Assembly: GCF_000403845.2 (NCBI RefSeq)
Contig: NZ_KE159567.1
Span: forward strand, 1,186,911-1,250,910
DNA from: Eubacterium sp. 14-2
GTDB taxonomy: Bacteria > Bacillota > Clostridia > Lachnospirales > Lachnospiraceae
Length of the DNA: 64,000 bases
Direction: 5' to 3'
Shown here: positions 1 through 8,155 of the stretch, piece by piece
How the letters are laid out: each line of letters opens with the position of its first letter
How positions within the stretch are numbered: the stretch's first letter is position 1
The notes under the pieces: generated by a model
The model's database searches: none
Seen by the model: the letters and a program-made list of their open reading frames with translations, nothing else
Told to the model about the DNA's origin: nothing
Translations under genes and position numbers: made by a program

Positions 1-1
1 T

Positions 2-952
2 GAATATGGCGCCCATATTTTTCATACTTCCAACCGGGAAGTCTGGGAATATGTGAATAAATTTGCAGAATTTAACCGTTATACCAACGCGCCGGTGGCA
101 AATTATAAAGGTGAAATCTACAATATGCCTTTTAATATGAACACATTCCATAAACTGTGGGGTGTGGTGACACCTCAGGAAGCAAAGGCAAAGATTGAGG
201 AGCAGAAAAAGGCCTGTGCAGTGGAACATCCCAAAAATCTGGAAGAACAGGCTGTTAATCTGGTGGGAACAGACGTATATACCAGGCTGGTAAAGGGCTA
301 TACGGAGAAGCAGTGGGGCAGACGTGCCACGGAACTTCCGGCTTTTATTATCAGACGTCTTCCGGTTCGGTTTACTTACGATAATAATTATTTTGATGAT
401 AATTATCAGGGGATTCCCATGGGCGGTTATACCGGAATGATTGAGGGGATGCTGGAAGGAACCGAAGTGCGCCTGCAGGAAAATTTTCTGGAAAAGCGGG
501 AGTATTATCAGAGTCTTGCGGAAACTGTTATCTATACCGGAATGATAGATGAATATTTTGATTACTGTTTTGGAGAACTGGAATACCGCTCGCTCCGGTT
601 TGAGACAGAAATTCTGGAAGAAGAAAATTATCAGGGAAATGCAGTGGTCAACTATACGGAATATGAAATTCCGTACACCAGAATCATTGAGCATAAGCAT
701 TTTGAATACGGGACACAGCCCAAAACCGTGATTACAAGAGAATATCCCCAAAGCTGGCAGAAAGGGGACGAGCCGTATTACCCCATGAGCGATGAAAAAA
801 ATATAAAGCTGTATGAAAAGTATCAGGAGCTTGCCCGCAGAGAAGGAAATGTGATTTTCGGCGGAAGGCTGGGACAGTATAAATATTTCGATATGGATGA
901 TACTGTGGAGGCTGCATTGCAGTGTGCACGGGAACATATAAAACAGCCATAA
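2..952 (+). CDS. glf: UDP-galactopyranose mutase, 5'-truncated by window edge
   Basis: Converts UDP-galactopyranose to UDP-galactofuranose for cell-surface glycans, using reduced FAD. The open frame runs from base 2 and shows family landmarks: YGAHIFHTSN near the visible start, FNRY, LPFNMNTF-like PFNMNTFHKLWGV, the YTEKQWG segment, and the C-terminal GRLGQYKYFDMD block that contacts FAD. About 316 residues are visible, so only roughly the first 50 (the FAD dinucleotide-binding loop) lie outside. A GTG at 53 is an internal codon, not the start. The gene ends 42 bp before apt, so read-through is possible, but the two functions are unrelated. Identification is firm; the start cannot be seen. 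Confidence 0.93.
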   Translation, partial: EYGAHIFHTSNREVWEYVNKFAEFNRYTNAPVANYKGEIYNMPFNMNTFHKLWGVVTPQEAKAKIEEQKKACAVEHPKNLEEQAVNLVGTDVYTRLVKGYTEKQWGRRATELPAFIIRRLPVRFTYDNNYFDDNYQGIPMGGYTGMIEGMLEGTEVRLQENFLEKREYYQSLAETVIYTGMIDEYFDYCFGELEYRSLRFETEILEEENYQGNAVVNYTEYEIPYTRIIEHKHFEYGTQPKTVITREYPQSWQKGDEPYYPMSDEKNIKLYEKYQELARREGNVIFGGRLGQYKYFDMDDTVEAALQCAREHIKQP

Positions 953-994
953 AGTTTGGAGAAACCATAAGAGGAAGGATTGGAGGAACCGAGA

Positions 995-1519
995 ATGAAA
1001 AAATTAGAAGATTATGTGAGAAGTATTCCTGATTTTCCGAAGCCAGGCATTATTTTCCGGGATGTGACAAGTATCCTGCAGGACGCGGACGGACTGCACC
1101 TTGCCATTGACGGACTGATAGAGAGTCTGAAAGACGTGGATTATGATGTGGTGGTTGGACCGGAATCCAGAGGATTTATTTTCGGTGTGCCGGTGGCTTA
1201 TGAAGCACATAAAAGTTTTGTGCCGGTGCGTAAACAGGGAAAACTCCCCTGTGAAACCATTGCGGCAAAATATTTTCTGGAATACGGAAGCGCAGTTATT
1301 GAAATGCATAAAGACGCCATAAAGCCGGGACAGAAGGTAGTCATTATCGACGATCTGATTGCAACCGGAGGAACCATTGAAGCCATTATCGGGCTGATTG
1401 AGCAGCTGGGCGGACAGGTAGTGAAAATCTGTTTTGTGATGGAGCTGGCCGGATTAAAAGGCAAAGAAAAATTATCCGGTTACAACGTGGAGAGCCTTAT
1501 TACATACGAAGGAAATTAG
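995..1519 (+). CDS. apt: adenine phosphoribosyltransferase
   Basis: Salvages adenine with PRPP to give AMP in the cytoplasm. The 174-residue protein has the usual family length, the N-terminal IPDFPKPGI.FRD stretch, the VVVGPESRGF block, and the PRPP-binding loop VVIIDDLIATGGT near residues 115-127. I chose ATG 995 because GGAGG at 982-986 sits 8 bases upstream; a TTG at 980 would add five residues and overlap that site. In many Firmicutes apt sits next to relA; here it is followed 21 bp later by ispF, so the context is unusual but probably cotranscribed. Confidence 0.95.
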   Translation: MKKLEDYVRSIPDFPKPGIIFRDVTSILQDADGLHLAIDGLIESLKDVDYDVVVGPESRGFIFGVPVAYEAHKSFVPVRKQGKLPCETIAAKYFLEYGSAVIEMHKDAIKPGQKVVIIDDLIATGGTIEAIIGLIEQLGGQVVKICFVMELAGLKGKEKLSGYNVESLITYEGN

Positions 1520-1540
1520 AGAAGGAGAATCGGAATATAT

Positions 1541-2107
1541 ATGAGAATTGGGACAGGGTATGATGTGCACAGACTGAAAGAGAGCAGAAAACTGATACTG
1601 GGGGGTGTGGAAATTCCCCATTCCATGGGACTGGAAGGCCATTCTGATGCAGATGTGGCAGTTCACGCTGTCATGGATGCACTGCTGGGGGCGGCAGCCC
1701 TTGGCGATATCGGAAAGCATTTTCCGGATACGGATGATACCTATAAGGGGATTTCCAGCCTGAAACTGCTGGCCCATGTGGGAGAACTGCTCAGACAGGA
1801 GGGATATGTGGTGGAAAATATTGATGTTACCATCATTGCCCAGAAGCCGAAGCTGCGCCCCTTTATTGAAGAGATGGAGCAGAATGTTGCCCATACCCTC
1901 CGGATTGCTCAAAATCAGATTAATATAAAAGCGACCACAGAAGAAAGGCTGGGATTTACCGGCAGAGAGGAAGGGATTTCCGCTCAGGCGGTCTGTATGC
2001 TGGCGGGCCTGTATGAGAGCAGCCTGCCCATGTATGACAGCGGAAGAGCCTGTGACGGCTGCGGCGGATGCCGCAGGCAGACGGAAGTTCCGGACGGTAA
2101 AGAGTAA
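1541..2107 (+). CDS. ispF: 2-C-methyl-D-erythritol 2,4-cyclodiphosphate synthase with Cys-rich tail
   Basis: Catalyses MECDP formation in the non-mevalonate isoprenoid pathway. The N-terminus [12 protein letters not shown] carries the metal-binding D-x-H pair, followed by GHSDADV.HA..DALLGA and the ATTEE.LGFTGR.EG block near residues 130-145. Family proteins are about 157 residues; this one has 188, with an extra tail of about 30 residues that ends in a CDGCGGC cluster. The stop overlaps the next gene's ATG by one base (TAATG), so the two are translationally coupled. The core assignment is certain; the role of the tail is unknown. Confidence 0.95.
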   Translation: MRIGTGYDVHRLKESRKLILGGVEIPHSMGLEGHSDADVAVHAVMDALLGAAALGDIGKHFPDTDDTYKGISSLKLLAHVGELLRQEGYVVENIDVTIIAQKPKLRPFIEEMEQNVAHTLRIAQNQINIKATTEERLGFTGREEGISAQAVCMLAGLYESSLPMYDSGRACDGCGGCRRQTEVPDGKE

Positions 2108-3309
2108 TGGAAATCATACGTTATCTGACCCAACCGGAAAAACATAAGACACGGATTTTATATGAAGCTGCCTTTCCGGAAGATTCCGGCCCCTTCGTGG
2201 ACTATTATTACCAGTGGAAAACAGCAGATAACCGTATTCTGGTGATGGAAGAAGAAGGCAGAATTCAGGTGATGATCCATCTGAATCCCTATGATTTTCA
2301 AATTTGCGGCTCAGGATGGCAGATACCTTATATTGTAGCTGTGGCGACCCGGCCGGACTGTCGCAGACAGGGAAAAATGGGGCGGGTAATGGAAAGGCTG
2401 CTGCAGGATCTGGAACAGCAGAATTGCCCTTTTACCATACTTTTGCCTGCGGACCCGGCCTATTACGAAGGACAGGGATTTGTATTTTTTCCCAGGCAGA
2501 ACGAATGGGAACTTCCTCCTGTTGTTTCCGATTTAAAAGCCGCAGAGCTGGAATGGAGACAGGACACAGCGAATATGCCGGAACTGGAATGGAAGCAGGA
2601 CATATCAGATATGCCAAAGCCGGAACGCAGGCAGGACACAGCGGATATGCCGGAACTGGAATGGAGACAGGCCAAAGAGGCAGATATAGCGGAACTGGTA
2701 AGATTGTCCAACGATATTCTGCAGAAAAAGAGTCAGATATTTGCAGTCCGCGACAGGGCCTACTACCAGCGTCTGCTGGAGGAAACCAGAGTGGAGCATG
2801 GCGGCGTTCTTCTTCTGACTTCAGAGGAGAAAATCTGCGGAATCCTTGTGTATGGTCTGGAAGCGGAAGAAAAACCTGCGGCGGAGATAAAAGAGCTGCT
2901 TCTCAAATTGCCCTCCGGGGAACAGGCAGCAGAATTTTTATGTCAGAAAGCACTGCCGGACTGTGAAATTTCCTTCAGCAGGCCGCGGATGATGTTTCGG
3001 GTTGCCAGCCTGGAAGCCTTTGTATCCATGTTGAAAAGTGAGAATCCCCGTTCTTTTACCGTGAAGGTGCGGGATTCTGCAGTGAAAGCCAACTGCGGAT
3101 ATTTTCAGATTACCCTGAACAGAGAAGGAGGCCGGCTGGAAAGAATTACGGACAGTTGCAGGAAGATACCGGAATTCCGCCGCCGGCTGGATGCTGTTTC
3201 CAGTGGCAGACAGGAGCCGGTCAGTGAGAAAATACAGGAAATGGATATTTCCCGGCTGGCGGTGGAACTTTTGCAGGATGTTTCTCTGGATTTTCGGGAG
3301 TGGGTGTGA
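2107..3309 (+). CDS. Eis-like GNAT N-acetyltransferase with SCP2-type C-terminal domain
   Basis: A 400-residue acetyltransferase with the Eis-like arrangement: an N-terminal GNAT fold (acetyl-CoA loop VAVATRPDCRRQGKMGRVM around residues 78-96), a second degenerate GNAT half, and a C-terminal sterol-carrier-like domain (residues about 290-400). The acceptor is unknown; Eis-family members acetylate amines on drugs or proteins. Between the two halves, residues 147-189 are a 12-residue tandem repeat absent from typical relatives (see the repeat entry). It is coupled to ispF upstream, and the transcript probably ends in the 3310-3600 gap. Confidence 0.8.
   Translation: MEIIRYLTQPEKHKTRILYEAAFPEDSGPFVDYYYQWKTADNRILVMEEEGRIQVMIHLNPYDFQICGSGWQIPYIVAVATRPDCRRQGKMGRVMERLLQDLEQQNCPFTILLPADPAYYEGQGFVFFPRQNEWELPPVVSDLKAAELEWRQDTANMPELEWKQDISDMPKPERRQDTADMPELEWRQAKEADIAELVRLSNDILQKKSQIFAVRDRAYYQRLLEETRVEHGGVLLLTSEEKICGILVYGLEAEEKPAAEIKELLLKLPSGEQAAEFLCQKALPDCEISFSRPRMMFRVASLEAFVSMLKSENPRSFTVKVRDSAVKANCGYFQITLNREGGRLERITDSCRKIPEFRRRLDAVSSGRQEPVSEKIQEMDISRLAVELLQDVSLDFREWV
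2545..2673 (+). repeat. 36-bp in-frame tandem repeat, about 3.6 copies
   Basis: Units begin at 2545, 2581, 2617 and 2653 (the last is partial). Each encodes a variant of ELEWRQDTADMP, so the reading frame is kept whatever the copy number. It lies in the linker between the two GNAT halves of the acetyltransferase. Units differ at several bases, so the expansion is not brand new. Confidence 0.9.
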
Positions 3310-3420
3310 CTTTTCTATTGACAAACAGGAAGTTTCTGCATAAACTAACAGGAAGAGAACAGAAATCTGTGGCTGAACGTGCGGATAATTTCGTCTCTGG
3401 ACAGAGATGGATTTATCCGT

Positions 3421-3495
3421 TTTTTATCTTATCAGGAAAGACTTTGCTGCTATAAAGCGTTAAAGTCCATGACTTTCCTATAAGAAAAAATAATT
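3421..3495. repeat. palindromic intergenic repeat, copy 1
   Basis: The 52-bp core 3434-3485 matches 50551-50602 with a single mismatch. Its ends are inverted (AGGAAAG...CTTTCCT, extended by TTATC/ATAAG), so it can fold into a long hairpin. A third, diverged copy in the opposite orientation is at 59567-59623. All three copies lie in intergenic gaps at gene ends, as REP/BIME-type elements do. Confidence 0.8.
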
Positions 3496-3549
3496 ATGCG
3501 CAGCTCGCGGGGTTGATGTTTATTGCTGCGCAATCCGCTCGCGCGCGGA

Positions 3550-3574
3550 GAATGCGCACAGCGCATTCTTTTTT
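3550..3574 (+). terminator. intrinsic terminator upstream of cysE
   Basis: Perfect 8-bp stem GAATGCGC / GCGCATTC with a 3-base ACA loop, followed by six T. It can end the ispF-acetyltransferase transcript. It lies only 30 bp before the cysE start, so it could instead attenuate cysE if the cysE promoter is upstream of it. A GC-rich inverted stretch (3497-3549) precedes it. No T-box consensus is visible. Confidence 0.75.
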
Positions 3575-3603
3575 ATCCTGACAGAAAGGAAAACAGGCAG
3601 AAA

Positions 3604-4278
3604 ATGGGATTCTGGAAGCATGTAAAAGAAGAATTTGAAGTGATCCGGGAACGGGACCCTGCAATAAAAACACCCTGGGAGGTATTGCTTTATCCCAGTT
3701 TTCGGGTGATGATAAGTTATCGAAAAGCCCACAGACAGTATCTGAGGGGCCATTATTTCCGAGCCAGAAGAATTTCTCAGAAAGCAGCCAGGAAAACCGG
3801 AATAGAGATTCATCCGGGAGCCGTCATAGGCAAAGGATTTTTCATTGACCACGGAAGCGGCGTGATTATCGGTGAGACTGCCATAATCGGAGACAATGTG
3901 ACCCTTTATCAGGGAGTGACTCTGGGCGGTACGGGAAAGGAAACGGGCAAGCGCCATCCTACCCTGTGCGACAATGTGATGGTCAGCGCCGGAGCCAAAA
4001 TTATCGGCTCCTTTACCATTGGGGAGAACAGCAAAATCGGTGCGGGCAGCGTGGTTTTGGAGGAGGTACCTCCGAACTGTACCGTGGTAGGCGTACCGGG
4101 GAGAATTGTAAAGCGGGATAACATCAAAGTTCCCAGAAGCGACATGGATCAGATACATCTGCCGGATCCGGTGATGGAGGACATTACCATTCTGCAGCAT
4201 GAGAATTCCGCCCTCTGTAACCGGGTGATAGATCTGGAAAAGGAACTGCGGGAACTGAAAAATCAGAACGGAAAATAA
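3604..4278 (+). CDS. cysE: serine O-acetyltransferase
   Basis: Makes O-acetylserine from serine and acetyl-CoA, the first step of cysteine synthesis. The 224-residue protein has the short CysE form: an N-terminal helical part, then hexapeptide left-handed beta-helix repeats from about residue 70 (IHPGAVIGKGFFIDHGSGVIIGE and following) with the active-site DHG...GE and TLGGTGK segments. The C-terminus is coiled-coil-like. I set the start at ATG 3604 (GAAAGGAAA upstream); the open frame extends back to 3523 through the terminator hairpin, which argues against that start. It is followed 16 bp later by cysS, a frequent Firmicutes pair. Confidence 0.92.
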   Translation: MGFWKHVKEEFEVIRERDPAIKTPWEVLLYPSFRVMISYRKAHRQYLRGHYFRARRISQKAARKTGIEIHPGAVIGKGFFIDHGSGVIIGETAIIGDNVTLYQGVTLGGTGKETGKRHPTLCDNVMVSAGAKIIGSFTIGENSKIGAGSVVLEEVPPNCTVVGVPGRIVKRDNIKVPRSDMDQIHLPDPVMEDITILQHENSALCNRVIDLEKELRELKNQNGK

Positions 4279-4294
4279 CCAGGAGGAAGAACTT

Positions 4295-5701
4295 ATGAGA
4301 GTATACAACACCCTGAGCAGACAGAAAGAAGAATTTATTCCTTTGGAAGAGGGAAAGGTAAAGATGTATGTGTGCGGCCCCACTGTGTATAATCTGATTC
4401 ATATCGGAAATGCCAGACCCATGATTGTGTTTGATACAGTGCGGCGTTATATGGAATATAAAGGCTATGAAGTGAATTTTGTGTCCAATTTTACGGATGT
4501 GGATGATAAGATTATCAAAAAGGCTCTGGAGGAGGGCGTTACTGCCCAGGAAATTTCACAGCGTTACATTGCTGAGTGCAAAAAGGACATGGCAGCCATG
4601 AATGTAAAGCCGGCGACTACCCATCCGCTGGCCACAGAAGAAATTGACGGTATGCTGGAAATGATTTCCACCCTGATTGAAAAGGGCTTTGCCTATCCGG
4701 CGGCAGACGGTACCGTTTACTTCCGTACCCGGAAATTTGAAGAATACGGAAAACTGTCTCATAAAAATCTGGATGACCTGCAGGCGGGGCACCGTGATAT
4801 TAAAATAACCGGGGAAGAAAAGGAAGATTCCCTGGATTTTGTACTGTGGAAACCCAAAAAAGAGGGAGAGCCTTACTGGGAGTCTCCCTGGTGTCAGGGA
4901 AGGCCAGGCTGGCATATTGAATGCTCCGTTATGTCCAGAAAATATCTGGGAGAGGAAATCGACATTCATGCGGGCGGAGAGGATCTGATTTTCCCTCACC
5001 ATGAAAATGAGATTGCCCAGAGCGAGGCCTGCAACGGGAAAGTTTTTGCCAGATACTGGATTCATAATGGATTTTTAAATATTGACAATAAGAAAATGTC
5101 AAAATCACTGGGGAATTTCTTTACCGTAAGGGAAATCAGTGAGAAATATGACTTGCAGGTACTGCGGTTTTTCATGCTGAGCGCCCACTACAGGAGCCCT
5201 CTGAATTTCAGTGCAGATTTGATGGAAGCGGCTAAAAACGGTCTGGACAGAATCCGCAATGGAGCTTCAAATCTGAAACATCTGTCTAAAAATGCACTGA
5301 CAGAACAGATTACGGACCAGGAAAGAACGGTTCTGGAGGAAAGCGGCAGATTTGTGGAAAAATTCGAGGCTTCCATGGATGACGATTTTAATACGGCGGA
5401 CGGAATTTCTGCTGTATTTGAACTGGTAAAATATATCAATACCAAAACAGACGAAACTTCGTCACGGGAGCTTGCAGAGCAGCTTTACCAGAGGATGGAA
5501 CAGCTGTGCGGCATTCTGGGTATTATCCTGGAGGAAAAGGAAGAAATCCTGGATGAGGAAATTGAACAGCTTATTGCGGAGCGGCAGGCAGCCCGGAAGG
5601 AAAAGAATTTTGCCAGAGCAGACGAAATCCGCGGCATTCTGCTGGAACGGGGAATTATTCTGGAGGATACCAGAGAAGGGGTAAAATGGAAAAGGGCATA
5701 A
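4295..5701 (+). CDS. cysS: cysteinyl-tRNA synthetase
   Basis: Charges tRNA-Cys. The 468-residue class I synthetase shows the zinc-site start MYVCGPTVYN, the HIGH-type HIGN at about residue 33, GRPGWHIECSVM, HHENEIAQSEA, and the KMSKS loop (KKMSKSLGNF) near residue 268. AGGAGGAAGA precedes the ATG. Its last 16 bases overlap the start of mrnC, giving translational coupling. Pairing with cysE links cysteine supply to its use. Confidence 0.97.
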   Translation: MRVYNTLSRQKEEFIPLEEGKVKMYVCGPTVYNLIHIGNARPMIVFDTVRRYMEYKGYEVNFVSNFTDVDDKIIKKALEEGVTAQEISQRYIAECKKDMAAMNVKPATTHPLATEEIDGMLEMISTLIEKGFAYPAADGTVYFRTRKFEEYGKLSHKNLDDLQAGHRDIKITGEEKEDSLDFVLWKPKKEGEPYWESPWCQGRPGWHIECSVMSRKYLGEEIDIHAGGEDLIFPHHENEIAQSEACNGKVFARYWIHNGFLNIDNKKMSKSLGNFFTVREISEKYDLQVLRFFMLSAHYRSPLNFSADLMEAAKNGLDRIRNGASNLKHLSKNALTEQITDQERTVLEESGRFVEKFEASMDDDFNTADGISAVFELVKYINTKTDETSSRELAEQLYQRMEQLCGILGIILEEKEEILDEEIEQLIAERQAARKEKNFARADEIRGILLERGIILEDTREGVKWKRA

Positions 5702-6177
5702 ATGAATATATTTTAGGAAAATTCGGTATGCAGCGGGCGGATATCCGCAGCTATTCGCCTCTGGTGCTGGCTTATATCGGAGACGCCATTTACGATCTGG
5801 TTATCCGCACCATGATGGTGGGCCGGGGAAATACACATGTGAACTTTATCCATAAAAGAACGGCCCAGCTTGTAAAAGCCCATGCCCAGTCGGAACTGGC
5901 CGAGGCGCTGCTGCCAGATTTGACAGAAGAAGAACTTTCCGTATACAAACGGGGAAGAAATGCCAAATCCTTTACCATGGCCAAAAATGCAACAGTGGCG
6001 GATTACCGCCGGGCAACGGGATTTGAAGCGCTGGTGGGCTACCTGTATCTGAAAGACGAGACAGAACGCATGATGGAGCTGATTCTGCGGGGCCTGAAAA
6101 AAACAGGAATCTGTAAGAACAGACCGGAAGCCCTGCAGTCGGCTGCCGGAACACGGGAAAGGAAAAAACAGTCATGA
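5686..6177 (+). CDS. mrnC: Mini-ribonuclease 3
   Basis: A 163-residue RNase III-like enzyme lacking the double-stranded-RNA-binding domain; in Bacillus it matures the 23S rRNA ends. The catalytic motif is visible as LAYIGDAIYDLVIR near residues 26-39, with the second acidic motif in the FEALVGYLYL block (about residues 106-117). The C-terminal tail is longer and basic. It overlaps cysS by 16 bp and rlmB by 4 bp, so all three are coupled, as in the Bacillus cysS-mrnC-rlmB order. Confidence 0.93.
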   Translation: MEKGINEYILGKFGMQRADIRSYSPLVLAYIGDAIYDLVIRTMMVGRGNTHVNFIHKRTAQLVKAHAQSELAEALLPDLTEEELSVYKRGRNAKSFTMAKNATVADYRRATGFEALVGYLYLKDETERMMELILRGLKKTGICKNRPEALQSAAGTRERKKQS

Positions 6178-6911
6178 GATATGAAGAACTGACCATTGAA
6201 GGAAGAAATGCAGTGATGGAGGCATTTCGTTCCGGAAAAACCATAGATAAGCTGTTTGTGCTGGAAGGCTGCCAGGACGGGCCGGTGCGCTCTGTCACCA
6301 GAGAAGCCAGAAAACACGACACCATTGTGACTTTTGTCACAAAGGAACGGCTGAACCAGCTTTCCGAGACCGGAAAACATCAGGGAGTCATTGCATTTGC
6401 AGCAGCTTACGAATATGCGGAAGTGGAGGATATGCTGAAACTTGCGGAAGAAAAGGGAGAGCCGCCCTTTCTGATTCTCCTTGATAATATTGAAGACCCC
6501 CACAATCTGGGGGCAATTATCCGTACGGCCAATCTGGCGGGAGCCCATGGCGTAATTATTCCCAAACGCCGGGCTGTGGGCCTGACAGCTACCGTGGCCA
6601 AAACTTCAGCAGGAGCCATCAACTACACGCCGGTGGCCAAAGTTACCAACCTTTCCGGTACCATCCGGGAACTGAAAGAGCGCGGCATCTGGTTTGTCTG
6701 CGCTGATATGGACGGAACTGTCATGTATGAACTGGATTTGAAAGGGCCCATCGGTCTGGTAATTGGCAGTGAGGGAGACGGAGTCAGCAAACTGGTCAGG
6801 GAAAACTGTGATTTTACAGCAGCCATTCCCATGGCAGGAGAAATAGATTCACTGAATGCTTCCGTGGCGGCAGGCGTGCTTTCATACGAAATTGTGCGGC
6901 AACGCCTGTAA
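6174..6911 (+). CDS. rlmB: 23S rRNA (guanosine-2'-O-)-methyltransferase RlmB
   Basis: A SpoU/TrmH-family methyltransferase (245 residues) that methylates the 2'-O of a guanosine in 23S rRNA. An N-terminal substrate-binding domain is followed by the knotted SPOUT fold with motif 1 NIEDPHNLGAIIRTA, motif 2 IGLVIGSEGDG, and motif 3 IPMAGEIDSLNASVAAGVL at the C-terminus. It starts inside the mrnC stop (ATGA). The usual Bacillus neighbour rae1 (yacP) is absent between this gene and sigH. Confidence 0.95.
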   Translation: MRYEELTIEGRNAVMEAFRSGKTIDKLFVLEGCQDGPVRSVTREARKHDTIVTFVTKERLNQLSETGKHQGVIAFAAAYEYAEVEDMLKLAEEKGEPPFLILLDNIEDPHNLGAIIRTANLAGAHGVIIPKRRAVGLTATVAKTSAGAINYTPVAKVTNLSGTIRELKERGIWFVCADMDGTVMYELDLKGPIGLVIGSEGDGVSKLVRENCDFTAAIPMAGEIDSLNASVAAGVLSYEIVRQRL

Positions 6912-7015
6912 CCAGTATGCGAAGCATACTGATTACCTGCCTGCCCGCTGTCACGAAGTGAATTTCATGCGGGCAATACCCGTCGTAACCAGTATGCGAA
7001 GCATACTGATTACCT
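6908..7015. repeat. two exact 31-bp direct repeats, each a hairpin
   Basis: Identical 31-bp units at 6908-6938 and 6985-7015, each containing the 7-bp stem AGTATGC / GCATACT around a GAA loop. The spacer is itself a hairpin (GCCCGC...GCGGGC at about 6943-6976). The block fills the rlmB-sigH gap and could attenuate or process the transcript before sigH. No T-run follows either stem, so it is not a classical terminator. Confidence 0.85.
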
Positions 7016-7056
7016 TAAGGAAGTAAAACAGCAACGAAAAATCAGGGGAAAAATCA

Positions 7057-7665
7057 GTGCAGAGAGATACCGAATACCGGAACCAGACCGATGAAATGTT
7101 AATTGAAGAATTGCGGAAAGGGCAGCCGGATATTATTGATTACATTATGGAGAAATATAAGTATCTGGTGCGGAAACGGGCCAAAGCCATGTTTCTCATT
7201 GGCGGTGATACGGATGATCTGATCCAGGAAGGGATGATAGGGCTGTTTAAAGCCATCCGGGATTACCGGAAAGAAAAAGATACGTCTTTTTATCATTTTG
7301 CAGACCTGTGTATTACCAGACAGATATACCATGCGGTAGAAGCGTCTCAGCGGAAAAAACATCAGCCGTTAAACAGTTATATCTCCCTTGATACGGAGCT
7401 GGGGGAAGAAGGCACCGATACCCTGCTGGATTTGCTGGAATCCTTTGAGAATGTCAATCCGGAACAGCTTTTTATCGACAGGGAAAACGCCAGGGCGATT
7501 CAGGAAAAACTGGAAAGCAGTCTCAGCCTTCTGGAGCAGCAGGTTCTTGGCCTGTATCTTGGCGGCATGAATTACCGCCGGATTGCCGTGGTACTGGAAA
7601 AGGAGCCGAAAGCAATCGACAATGCCCTGCAGCGCATCCGGGGAAAATTTGCAAAAATATTGTAA
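7057..7665 (+). CDS. sigH: RNA polymerase sigma factor SigH
   Basis: The 202-residue sigma-70-family factor of the transition to stationary phase and sporulation in Firmicutes. Region 2 is clear (DDLIQEGMIGLFKAIRDY, residues about 49-66) as is region 4 with LEQQVLGLYLGGMNYRRIA near residues 162-180. The start is GTG 7057 behind CAGGGGA. Position downstream of rlmB matches the conserved Firmicutes cluster. The expected next genes (rpmG, secE, nusG) are not here; a tRNA and an accessory island follow instead. Confidence 0.92.
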   Translation: MQRDTEYRNQTDEMLIEELRKGQPDIIDYIMEKYKYLVRKRAKAMFLIGGDTDDLIQEGMIGLFKAIRDYRKEKDTSFYHFADLCITRQIYHAVEASQRKKHQPLNSYISLDTELGEEGTDTLLDLLESFENVNPEQLFIDRENARAIQEKLESSLSLLEQQVLGLYLGGMNYRRIAVVLEKEPKAIDNALQRIRGKFAKIL

Positions 7666-7672
7666 AAATATA

Positions 7673-7701
7673 TTGACAATCTATGCAGAGTGTAGTATAT
7701 T
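7673..7701 (+). promoter_or_regulatory. sigma-A promoter for tRNA-Thr
   Basis: TTGACA (7673-7678), a 17-base spacer, then TATATT (7696-7701). The tRNA begins 38 bases after the -10 box. This is the best housekeeping promoter match in this region. Confidence 0.85.
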
Positions 7702-7738
7702 AGACAAGTCGGTTGGGAAACCATCCGGTAAGAAAAAC

Positions 7739-7811
7739 GCTGCTGTGGCTCAGTCGGTAGAGCGTCGCATTGGTAGTGCGGAGGTCACGGGTCCGATTCC
7801 CGTCAGCAGCT
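7739..7811 (+). tRNA. tRNA-Thr (anticodon GGT)
   Basis: A 73-base cloverleaf: acceptor stem GCTGCTG / CAGCAGC pairs perfectly, D-arm GCTC...GAGC, anticodon stem TCGCA / TGCGG with loop TTGGTAG (GGT at positions 34-36), T-arm ACGGG TCCGATT CCCGT. No CCA is encoded. It has its own promoter and terminator. The accessory island starts immediately downstream, so it may have been the integration site, but I found no repeated copy of its 3' end on the far side. Confidence 0.95.
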
Positions 7812-7815
7812 TAAG

Positions 7816-7841
7816 AAACCCTGAGGAATCAGGGTTTTTTT
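7816..7841 (+). terminator. terminator after tRNA-Thr
   Basis: The stem AAACCCTG(A) / (T)CAGGGTTT around GGAA runs directly into a T tract. It closes the single-tRNA transcription unit. Confidence 0.9.
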
Positions 7842-8155
7842 GATACTAAAATTCAAAAGGTAATCAGAACAAGTGTACGAACAAATTAGTATCTAAGAAA
7901 GGAAGAATCCTGTACATCGTGAAATTAAATATTTGGACACATACATAAGTCCATTATCAGTTGTAGAAATATGATTGATAGTGGGCTTATTTTAGTGCCT
8001 GAATACATTTTGAGGAATTACATGACCTTATCCAAAATGTCTCTATGAGCCTCACAGAGCGTCAGGAGGGCAAATACATACACCACTAATTGAAAGCGTC
8101 ATTTCATTGGCGAAAAGAAAGGAGAAACAAAACCAATGGCAGGAGTATTCTTCTT
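7842..8155. other. non-coding gap at the left edge of the island
   Basis: No convincing gene. It contains an imperfect 14-bp stem at 7946-7959 / 7976-7989 (two G-U pairs) followed by a short T-rich tract, which could be a terminator or a structured RNA. The composition is clearly more AT-rich than the left flank. Confidence 0.5.

Noticed and set aside
2304-2966. 220-codon open frame overlapping the acetyltransferase
   Set aside because: Alternative frame of the repeat-containing gene; repetitive Gly/Thr/Ala content comes from the 36-bp repeat.
3310-3603. T-box riboswitch for cysE-cysS
   Set aside because: T-box leaders are common here in Firmicutes, but the conserved T-box sequence is not visible; only a repeat, hairpins and a simple terminator are present.
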